A stretch of DNA of 64,000 nt from Moesziomyces globuligerus (Eukaryota; Basidiomycota; Ustilaginomycetes; Ustilaginales; Ustilaginaceae): contig JARVLF010000016.1 of the NCBI GenBank assembly GCA_030849465.1, forward strand, positions 1,240,001 through 1,304,000, written 5' to 3'. The translations under genes and the position numbers were made by a program. The first letter of the stretch is position 1; every line of letters starts with the position of its first letter. Shown here in pieces: positions 9,797 through 17,632 of the stretch. The notes below the pieces were generated by a model that was given only the letters and a program-made list of their open reading frames with translations, was not told the DNA's origin and did no database searches.

Positions 9797-11071
9797 TGTG
9801 AGGTGATATATGTCTGTGAAGAGTGACCACGACGTTCAGAATGAGTCGAGACAGATGGTGGTGTGTGGCCAAGGTTGACCGGGGCCCAGCCGAACCAGTT
9901 GGCCATGCTCAGCCTCGGTCCCTGAAGCTTCACAGCTAGCTCGCCCACTTGTCAGCGGTGGCTGCGCTCGAGCCGTGCCTCTACAGCCAGTCCGCTTCCC
10001 GCCTGTCTTCGCAGCTCAGATCTGCTATCGCCGTGATCTGTGTGTGTGACTCTATCGAGCATCTTCTGAATTCCTCGTCCAATTCGCATTTTCCTGCCAC
10101 CGCTCGCCTGCCCACTTTTGCTCGGGTGCACAGAGGCTCGCGGATTCGGGTTGCGGAGACACGTTCTCATGCCCTCGCTTCGTGTGCACGGAGAATAAAT
10201 CTCCTACGCCTCCGTTGCTCCTCTTCTCTCCCGTTCAACTTTCGCGCAATGTGGTGTCCCGCACCGAACGAAGACAGTTGCATTGCATCGCAGCTGTTGC
10301 CAAGCTTAGATGCGACGTTCACACGAGTCGATTCGAATGAGCTCTGGCTGCTTCCGTCCAGCAGTGGAGCATGTCGTGTGGCTTCGCTTAGCAGGGTGAC
10401 TCGAGCGCTCAACCGCATGCACGTCGTGCCCTGCCTGCAGCTCTGTCGCAATCACGCCTTTCCAAGATCCTTCAAAATTTTATCAACATCATCGGGCACA
10501 TCCGTGCATTCTGTATCGCGATCGACAATTCCAGCCGTAAATTGGGTGTTGAAACGGACCACCCAAGGTCTAACACCTAGAATATTTGCGCTGTCCGATT
10601 GCGCCAGTCCGAAACACATCATCTTTGCCTTTTGTCCTTGAAACCAGATCCTCTCGCCTTGTCCGGTCGAACGCAGCCCTCATCATCGAGACCTTTCATC
10701 ACAGTTCGACTGATTAGGCTTTGGACAGCATGCTTGACCTCGGGCGCTCTAAGGCCTGGACAGCAGGGCCAGCGGACGCCCAAACGCGCAACACGTCACG
10801 CGGGGCGAAGGGGTCCAAGCGTTCAGCCCACCCGGTCGCACATCGACCAGCTGCGTGTCATGGTCTCGTCTGGCTCAGACAATGGCCGCTGCTGATGAGC
10901 TTCATGATCGGCGGTCCCGGCTCCCTTTCAACTTTACTGATAGCACAGTCGCTTCCTCACTGACCTCGCTCTGCAATATAAGAAGCGAGGCCGTGGCCTC
11001 AATCCACCTCCTCCCTACCCCACTCACCACCACCACGCCTTCCCTCCCTCCCATTGCCAGACACGAGGGCC
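9797..11071. other. Intergenic divergent promoter region at the left edge of the accessory island
   Basis: This 1.27-kb spacer separates the divergently transcribed phosphoglycerate dehydrogenase gene and the unknown gene at 11072. The longest open frame (9949-10641, +) begins at TTG, has low-complexity translation and no domain, so I do not call it. A TATAAG box for the right-hand gene lies at 10977-10982. Confidence 0.6.
10977..10982 (+). promoter_or_regulatory. TATA-like box (TATAAG) of the gene at 11072
   Basis: TATAAG lies 89 bases before the ATG at 11072. The convergent neighbour starting at 13831 has the same hexamer 88 bases before its own ATG, which makes both boxes more believable. 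Confidence 0.5.
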
Positions 11072-12385
11072 ATGAGTGCCATCTCTCGTCTCTTCAAATG
11101 GGCGCCTTGCTTCTGGGCTCTGACCAAGCTCGCCAATAGCTCATCCCAGGCGCAACGAGCCCAGGTCGTCCACTCCCATTCCTCGGCTGCCCACCAGCGG
11201 AATGGTCCGTTGAATGTCCTGCAGACATTGAGCTTCTCAGCACGCTCAGTGGTGCAGCACGGTCGAGTGGTCAGACCTGTACTGCCTCCGAGAGAGCCCG
11301 TCACTCTCGTGTTGCATGCCAGTGCGCCCAAGTGGCTGCCCAACTGGCTCCGCCACAGGAGGTCTGAGGTGCACCACGGTTGGCGATGGGAGAATCCACC
11401 CTTCTCGGCGGTCGCCAAGGTACACAGCTTCTTTCAAAGAGCTTCAAGCACCATTGCGTCTCTGCTCAATGCGTCGAGAGACGCCAGGCTGCCCCTAGAG
11501 CTCGAGCTGGCTGTCGTGCGCAGCCTGGCGTATTCTGCTAGGATGCTGCAAAAGGGCGTGTCGATCGAGACGCGTCTGGTCAACAGTCGGTGGAACAATA
11601 ACCTCCGCAAGGCGTACTGGAAAACTCGCTGGTTCCTAGTGCGACCCGAAGTGGCCTCGTGGCCTTCGTTGAGCAGGCGCCTGCGTTTCCTCATCGAAAA
11701 CTCATCCGCTATTCACAGCGTCAAGCTCAACGGCGTGCTTACGGATATCTTCCCCGTCTCCATTGGGCGGGCCGTCGAAGCCTGCCCCGAGCTCGCACGA
11801 CTGGGAGAGTGCAACATCCGCGAGATCAGCGTGGGCAGACTGGACCATGTCAACGAAGTGGTCCTCAAGATGATGCTGTCGACTCAACAAGCGAACCTGC
11901 GTCACTTCAGCTTCCGCGCCAAGGACACATTCTTGTTCTTTGGTAGACTTGCCATGTTTCCCGACTCGAACATGCACATGCCACAACTGCGCAAGGTCTC
12001 GATCGACATCAGCACCAGCCCCAACGATGAATATCTCGACCTTGCGTTCGGTAGTATGGCCATGGGCCTTTCCGTATTCATTGCCGCGTTGTTCGGTCGG
12101 GAGGCGGGAAGGCGGGTCTCGATCAACATTGTCTGCATGCCGGATATTCCGGACCCAGCCAGGCCGTACATCAGTGAAAGGCACCTTACTTTGGCGAGGG
12201 ACTTAACGGCAATTGCTAGGGCCTTCATGAGCGACGCTCATGTGGCGACAAATTTCTCATTCGAGGCACCCCTCCAAACACAAGCGACAAGCACCTTGAA
12301 CAACATTCTCGCCTGGGCAGAAACCGACGGCGTTCGACTCGTTGATGTGCCCGTTCCCAACAGCAATGTCTCCGTGCTTGCTTAG
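11072..12385 (+). CDS. Hypothetical protein, 437 aa, lineage-specific
   Basis: I do not recognise this single-exon gene. The ATG at 11072 was chosen; the frame extends a little upstream only through a TTG. The N-terminus (SRLFKWAPCFWALTKLANSS) is hydrophobic enough to be a weak signal peptide or anchor, but is not canonical. The rest is an ordinary, folded-looking sequence of alternating hydrophobic segments and charged helices. Parts such as SVKLNGVLTDIFPVSIG followed by EACPELARLGECNIREI loosely recall leucine-rich or F-box/LRR-type repeats, but no register is clear. It is convergent with the secreted-protein gene at 12644-13831 and forms the left member of a five-gene island without housekeeping homologues. 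A role cannot be assigned. Confidence 0.7.
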   Translation: MSAISRLFKWAPCFWALTKLANSSSQAQRAQVVHSHSSAAHQRNGPLNVLQTLSFSARSVVQHGRVVRPVLPPREPVTLVLHASAPKWLPNWLRHRRSEVHHGWRWENPPFSAVAKVHSFFQRASSTIASLLNASRDARLPLELELAVVRSLAYSARMLQKGVSIETRLVNSRWNNNLRKAYWKTRWFLVRPEVASWPSLSRRLRFLIENSSAIHSVKLNGVLTDIFPVSIGRAVEACPELARLGECNIREISVGRLDHVNEVVLKMMLSTQQANLRHFSFRAKDTFLFFGRLAMFPDSNMHMPQLRKVSIDISTSPNDEYLDLAFGSMAMGLSVFIAALFGREAGRRVSINIVCMPDIPDPARPYISERHLTLARDLTAIARAFMSDAHVATNFSFEAPLQTQATSTLNNILAWAETDGVRLVDVPVPNSNVSVLA

Positions 12386-12643
12386 TCTTAACTTCACAGC
12401 CAAATGTAGCGCACAGGCGCCAATCCCGTCTCATCGAATCGAAATAAGATGTTCGTTCGCTGTTGCAACCGAGAAGAAAGTTGAAATGGTGTTGGGCTTT
12501 ATGCAGTGTAGAGCGCCGGCATCATGATAGGAAATGGATGCGTAGAGAACATACGGATTCGCAGTGCTTCAGAGGGCCCTCAGTGCGGTGAGCATCAACG
12601 TGATGTCGAACGGCTCGAAGCCGAGGCAATCGTGGCGCCATGG

Positions 12644-13831
12644 CTACCCTTTTGCCTTGGCTTTGTCAAGCACTCTGACCTTTGTGTCGATCTGAGAGGA
12701 TGCCGCCCAGGGTTTCCCGGGAATGGGCCGAATAGAAACTCGCAGAGATGGACCGCCGATCAGCTGCACTGCTTCCGGCTGGACTGATATCCAGAATGCA
12801 TTCCCAGTTGCCGAGGACTGTAGGTCGAGATTGCTGAACTCATCGGCGGTGAAGCCAAAGTAACCGCGCAAATGGAGCTCCGATGTGTCGAGGAAAGGAG
12901 TCGGCAGCAACTCCCAAACGCCTGTGAAGCTCGACTGCGGATACTTGACAAGGGAGTGGATCTCTCTGCTGGGAGGGATGACGAAACCCGGACTTTGCGA
13001 GAAGGTGAAGAGCAGCTTTCTCGTGCCATCCCGTCCTCGGAGCTCGATCTCCTTAGCCAGCGTCCCAGAACCGAAGACTTCTTGGGCTATCACTTCGGGT
13101 CGAGCGAAGGCATCCGTTTTCAACATCACGGGCAGATGTGGCCTTCTCGAGTGGGAGACACCGTTCAGCTCGTTGAGGAGTCTGCCAACTGCCATGTCCA
13201 ACGAATAAAAGACTGTCACTTTCTTGCCGTTGTGTCGGACGAGATCGTTGGAGCTCCTTGGGATCGACACCGGTCCCAAGTATGGATCAGATCGAGACGT
13301 TGATGCTGATGCTGAGGATGTCGTAGGCAACCCATCGCGAGAAGCTTCGGGCATTTCCTGCCTTGATGGTGGCCCTGGAGGGGTGAGATATTCCGACATT
13401 GTCCTCGAAAGGGCCGGGTCCGTGGTCGGATGGACGTGAAGAGATGCAGGGTACGTGGGCGGGAACGAGTACATGAGAGCCCTGGGCCTTTCTACCTCGG
13501 CTGATGGGGTCACGAATTGGACCGCGGAATGAGCGGGCGGAATGAAGCGAGGGGTGTCGGCTGGTGGATGCAGCATGTGGCTGTAGAGGTACAAGCTCCA
13601 TCTTGCATCAGCTTGCGCGCTCCAGCTGGGCGCGGTGCTTGTAACGGCGGGCTGGCTTCTAAGGTTGGGAAAGACTTCTGCAAACGAGGAGGGCGTTTGC
13701 CAAATCTCAGCTGCGGCTTCTTCTACCGACGGCGTCGGTGAGACAGGAACGCCTTCGGTGCGAGGCACGCTGAGGAGCAAAGTCGACACGACAACGAAAG
13801 CATGGAGGACAAGCTTGACGAGGATGCCCAT
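12644..13831 (-). CDS. Putative secreted cysteine-free protein, 395 aa
   Basis: This is an unrecognised single-exon gene. A clear signal peptide is visible: MGILVKLVLHAFVVV followed by a hydrophobic core and a likely cleavage near residue 27 (after TEG). The mature part is Ser/Pro/Thr-rich for about 180 residues, then a more compact C-terminal half follows, including GKKVTVFYSLDMAVGRLLNE and SFTGVWELLPTPFLDTSEL. I see no cysteine anywhere in the protein, unusual for a fungal apoplastic effector and suggesting a non-disulfide fold. A TATAAG box lies 88 bases upstream of the ATG. The neighbours are another unknown gene (convergent) and the tandem secreted family, so an effector or cell-surface role is possible but inferred from context only. 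Confidence 0.75.
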   Translation of the reverse strand: MGILVKLVLHAFVVVSTLLLSVPRTEGVPVSPTPSVEEAAAEIWQTPSSFAEVFPNLRSQPAVTSTAPSWSAQADARWSLYLYSHMLHPPADTPRFIPPAHSAVQFVTPSAEVERPRALMYSFPPTYPASLHVHPTTDPALSRTMSEYLTPPGPPSRQEMPEASRDGLPTTSSASASTSRSDPYLGPVSIPRSSNDLVRHNGKKVTVFYSLDMAVGRLLNELNGVSHSRRPHLPVMLKTDAFARPEVIAQEVFGSGTLAKEIELRGRDGTRKLLFTFSQSPGFVIPPSREIHSLVKYPQSSFTGVWELLPTPFLDTSELHLRGYFGFTADEFSNLDLQSSATGNAFWISVQPEAVQLIGGPSLRVSIRPIPGKPWAASSQIDTKVRVLDKAKAKG

Positions 13832-14413
13832 CTTGGTCAGCCCAGTGCGACGTCGCTACGGGACGTGCTTTGTGAGTTGTTGACGAGCTATTCGTGGGAT
13901 CCGCCCCGGCTCACGACTACTTATACCCTGGTCAGCCGGTCGAAACACACCTCTCGCATCCACCTCGTTGAGGCAATATGAAAGGATGTAGGGGCGTGTC
14001 ATCCGACACACTCGATTTTTGCAGCCCAATGTGAAGGTGTCGATGATGACGATGTCGCTTCGATTAGCGACGTAACGGTGTCGGGTTGTCGGATCAAATG
14101 CGATCGTCGATTAGCGCCCGGCGAGGTCGTAACTCATCAACAAACCTCCGGGGGAATAAACCCTCTCGGACTTTCTCGGGCCGGTGACCGCACGCATGGA
14201 CGACGCTGCGTTCAGTCTAGCAAGCCTGTATACTAGCACCGTGTGAAGTTCGCGCTCCATCCCAACCCTGACAGCGACATCAATGCAGTCGATTCGAGCG
14301 AGAATATATCAGGGAGAATGGTGGCTAGAATTGCATAGACGGCGTTCGAATAGGGGATTCGAGGGCACCATTGGCGGTTCTACTGGATCAGATGCAGAAA
14401 GGACGGCCTGAAA
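13832..14413. other. Intergenic, promoter of the secreted-protein gene
   Basis: This 582-bp spacer holds the promoter of the leftward gene at 13831 and the 3' flank of the first tandem paralogue. It is richer in AT than the flanking housekeeping DNA. No ORF is supported. Confidence 0.55.
13920..13925 (-). promoter_or_regulatory. TATA-like box (TATAAG) of the gene starting at 13831
   Basis: TATAAG on the minus strand lies 88 bases upstream of the ATG. Position and sequence mirror the box of the convergent gene at 11072. Confidence 0.5.
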
Positions 14414-14983
14414 TCAAGCGCAGTCGATGTTCCAAGTGGCTTTATCGAAGGCACACCGGCTATCGTCGACTTCGAACGCCATCTTGTCGCTATCGGCATC
14501 GTCCTTGCTGAGCCAGGATTGGTCCGGGCCCCAAATGTAGACGCAATCATACCTATCGACAAGGTAAGAGCGAGGCTCGTCAGCATTGCAGCTTCATATT
14601 GCATCATGTGAGCTAGTCAGATGAGAGATCACTCACATGTAGACCCTCTTGTGGAATCCAAGGATCCACTGGTCGAAGTACGCCACTGTTATTGCAGGGC
14701 TCACCTGATGCGGATTTGTGACTTGCCACGCACCCGAATAGCAGACCGCACCGTGCGCTTGGGCCGGACGATTCTCCCACATCCTGGCGACGATGTCAGC
14801 GGCGAATTCGGATTCGTTCGTAGGCATGTATGGCCAGTTCGAGGTATCGAAGGCATAGTTGCCATGCCAGGAGGATGACGCAGATGCTTCAGGCGAGTGG
14901 CTGAGAGAATCCAGGAAGCTGTTGATGCGTCCGAGAACGTCCAGAATCGTAGGAATGTAAAACAGAATCGAGAGAGGAAACAT
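14414..14983 (-). CDS. Tandem secreted four-cysteine family protein, copy A (161 aa)
   Basis: This is the most diverged of three tandem paralogues. Exons are 14637-14983 and 14414-14552, with an 84-nt GT-AG intron (14553-14636). It interrupts the Met codon in VYM-YDC, exactly as in copies B and C. Shared blocks are FAADIVARMWENRPAQAHGA, AVCYSGAW, SPAITVAY, YDCVYIWGPDQSW and the ending WNIDC. The last two exon-2 cysteines are in DDSRC and NIDC. Four cysteines are conserved across the family (AVC, YDC, RC/KC, DC), enough for two disulfides. The N-terminus (MFPLSILFYIPTILDVLG) is hydrophobic but a poorer signal peptide than in B and C. The frame is also open upstream to an ATG at 15280, but that extension is basic, has no leader and has no counterpart in the paralogues. 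The family is not one I recognise. Confidence 0.75.
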
Positions 14984-15315
14984 TGTGCGGCCAAGTTCGC
15001 TTGACGATGATGTTGTCGAGCGGGAAAGGTCAAGATGGTGCCATTTGTACCACAGACGCGCACATTCAGAGCTCGCAAACGACAAGGTCTTGCCTACGAA
15101 CGCTGTCGACATTCTCTGATCAGAGCTTTGTACTTTGCAAGAGGGCAACATTTTAGAGTTGAGGCCAGCATTTCGGACTCGTCTGCGCAGATGAGAAGGT
15201 GTCTCCAGCCGTCTGACTAGATCGCGACAGGTCCTCCGATGAGCGGCGGGCAGAGCTGCAGACAAAATCTTGAAGAGCATGGGGGAACCCTCTGTCGCAG
15301 CAAGAGCAGCAGATC
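14984..15315. other. Spacer between tandem copies A and B
   Basis: This 332-bp interval must contain the copy A promoter and the copy B 3' flank. No convincing TATA box is seen on the minus strand. Confidence 0.5.
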
Positions 15316-15887
15316 TCAGAGACAGTCGATGTCATAGACGGTGCTATTGAATGTGCACTTGGTGTCGTCGATCGCCCAAGCCATCTTGTTGTCGTCGGCA
15401 TCGTCCCAGCTCCACCAAGACTGTCTCGGGCCCCAGACGTACAAGCAATCGTACCTGTTTTGGGGTACCAGCATTTCAGCCGTCGATCGCCGAAACCAAG
15501 CAACTTCAGAGTTGGGATGAAATGCACTCACATGTAGACCTTCTTGGTCCAGAAAGTCTTGTGGAAGTAGGCGACCGTCATGGCAGAGCTGACCTGATCG
15601 AGGTTCTTGACCCTCCATGAGCCCTGGAAGCAGACGGCTGCCTGAGCTTGCGCTGGTCGATTCTTCCACATCTTGGCCACATTGTCTGCGGCAAAGTCGG
15701 ACCTCGACATGCCCATCGAAGGCCAATGGTTGTTGTCAAAGGCGTACGCGGCGAACCAGAATCCTCCCGAGCTGGAGCTGCCTCTTGAACGGCCTCCACC
15801 ACCGCTACTGCTGCTGGTCCTGGCGCTGGCGACGGTCGCCGAAAGACTGACAATCAGAAGCAAGGCGAAAAACTTGAAGGAAAGCAT
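15316..15887 (-). CDS. Tandem secreted four-cysteine family protein, copy B (164 aa)
   Basis: Exons are 15532-15887 and 15316-15454, with a 77-nt intron (15455-15531). A canonical signal peptide (MLSFKFFALLLIVSLSATV, cleavage likely near ASA-RT) is followed by a Ser/Gly-rich spacer. The conserved core then begins (AAYAFDNNHWPSMG, AKMWKNRPAQAQAAVCFQGS, SSAMTVAY). Exon 2 is 139 nt, the same length as in A and C, and carries YDCLYVWGPRQSWWSWDDAD and DDTKCTFNSTVYDIDC. By hand count its 45 residues match copy C at 36 positions. A minus-strand TATATC at 15956-15961 lies 68 bases before the ATG. The longer open frame upstream is excluded because it would start 5' of that box and hide the leader. A secreted protein, possibly an effector, is the best reading; biochemical function is unknown. 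Confidence 0.85.
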
Positions 15888-16544
15888 GAGTAGAAAGGCA
15901 CATGTAAGGCGTGTGCTTGGGGGCGAGAGGGGCCATCTGGATCCAGGCCACTCATGATATAGGCCTACAGACTTGCAAGCCTCTATGAAGTGGTCAGCGC
16001 AAGACATCCAAGACTAACGCCAACAGAAGTGCGGTGTGGCGAGCTCAGCCAAACAAGGCTTATTGACGTGCCCCACCGTTGTGATCTTGTCTGTGTCGGC
16101 TTCATCACCTCGCTTTCCATGTAGAAAGTGGCTCTGAGGTCGCAGGGGGCTGCAGGGGGCTGTATCATGGCGACCAAGTGAATTTGAGCTCAATGTCATG
16201 CGAAAGAGCATTACGGTGAGCTCGCACCACACCCCGGTCGCAACGACAGCAAGGCCCAGAAGGCGAACGTTCTCCTCCAACCTCATGAGGGTGCCAAGCT
16301 CGTCCGCGAGCAAGGTAGACTTTGCCCATCAGCGAGACATAGAGGAGCCATAATGAAAGTTTTCATATCGATCTCGTGAACGACGTCGATTCAAGTGGGG
16401 GCATCAACGATGGGGACAAGTTTAGGCCTGTCTGAAGATGAGATTTGCTCTGCGCCTTTCAATGGACGGGAAATTCGCTCCGATCAGGACCGCCTCCCGT
16501 CGAGTTGCTCGAAGGAGCTGCAGCGATGATAGGAAGGTAGGACT
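15888..16544. other. Spacer between tandem copies B and C
   Basis: This 657-bp interval contains the copy B promoter (TATATC at 15956-15961, minus strand) and the copy C 3' flank. I looked for remnants of another paralogue (the WGP-QSWW or MWENRP coding patterns) and saw none. Confidence 0.55.
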
Positions 16545-17114
16545 TTAGAGACAGTCGATGTCCCAGACGGTGCTGTTGAAAGTGCACTTTGTGTCATCGA
16601 ACTCATAAGCCATCTTGCGCTCATCGGCGTCGTCCCAGCTCCACCAAGACTGGCCTGGTCCCCAAATGTACATACAATCGTACCTGTCAGGACCATCAAG
16701 CTGGAGTTCGTCAATACCATACAGAGCGTAGAGATCGTACAATTGTCCCCTGTACGGTGACGGAGAGACAACTCACATATAGATAGCGCTACCTGTGAAG
16801 GAACCTCTGGTATACGCGACGGTCATGGACGGGCTGACCTGCTTTGGTCTCTGTACCCTCCAGGATCCCTGAAAGCAGATGGCCGCGTGAGCTCGCGACG
16901 GACGATTCTCCCACATCCTCGCGACCATGTCACCGGCGAACTGCTCCCTGGTTCGGTGCATGTTAGGCACGGTGGTACCAGCGAAGGAGTAGCTGTGCTC
17001 CCAGTAGGATGGAGAGCCCACGACTGCATAGCGGCTGCTCGACACTCCGGCGACAGCAAAAGTCGTCGAAAGATCGGCGAGGAGAAGGACTGCGAGGAAC
17101 TCGAGCAAGGACAT
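16545..17114 (-). CDS. Tandem secreted four-cysteine family protein, copy C (158 aa)
   Basis: Exons are 16777-17114 and 16545-16683, with a 93-nt intron (16684-16776). The leader MSLLEFLAVLLLADLSTTFA is a good signal peptide, with cleavage probably near AVA-GV. The core is EHSYSFAGTTVPNM, GDMVARMWENRPSRAHAAIC, FQGSWRV and SPSMTVAY. Exon 2 has YDCMYIWGPGQSWWSWDDAD and ends DDTKCTFNSTVWDIDCL. The four cysteines, intron position and 139-nt second exon are all shared with copies A and B. Copies B and C are closest in exon 2, while the segment just after the leader differs in all three, the pattern of a conserved core behind a fast-changing N-terminus. I do not recognise the family. Confidence 0.85.
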
Positions 17115-17632
17115 GGCGAAGACAAGCGAATTGGTCTGTCTGGCTGTGGGGTGAGTGAGAGTATAATCCTGAAGGCAGCTCCTTAAAAGTCTTTCGACTT
17201 CCGCCAATCACGGATGGACTTCTTGTATAGCAAGTCTTTTCTCGGCAAGAAAGGGAGATTGAACGGTCACGATGTCGACCCACCACACCTCATGAATCGT
17301 CGGCTTGCTCTTCGAGGTCGCGACGGTTGAACTAGGTTTCAAACGGCCATCACGGACAACTCGGTGGGCTCTGTTGGCAGCCTGTTGACACCAGGAACTC
17401 GCTATTCGAGATGGGAGCCGTTGAACATGGTCGCCCGAATGAGCTTGTACCTTCGCATTAAGCTCGAGCGGGAAGATGAGACCTCAATATCACATGGGAC
17501 GTGAAAGGCTTGCTTCACAAACGCGCACGAATGGTCTGACCCAGTCGCCAGCAGAGGTCCAGCAATGAGCTTTGAAAGCGCGGCTATAGTACAGGTTCAC
17601 AATGCAGAATGAGTGCCGACATCCTAAACGGC
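17115..17632. other. Intergenic, copy C promoter and SRP101 3' flank
   Basis: This 518-bp spacer forms the right edge of the accessory island. TATA-like candidates on the minus strand lie near 17161-17166 and near 17182-17190; neither is clearly better. No ORF is supported. Confidence 0.5.

Noticed and set aside
9949..10641. 230-aa open frame in the divergent promoter region
   Set aside because: Starts at TTG, Ser/Leu-rich, no domain, overlaps the promoter.
14984..15280. Upstream in-frame extension of tandem copy A to the ATG at 15280
   Set aside because: Basic, no leader, no counterpart in copies B and C; it would also nearly abut copy B's stop codon.
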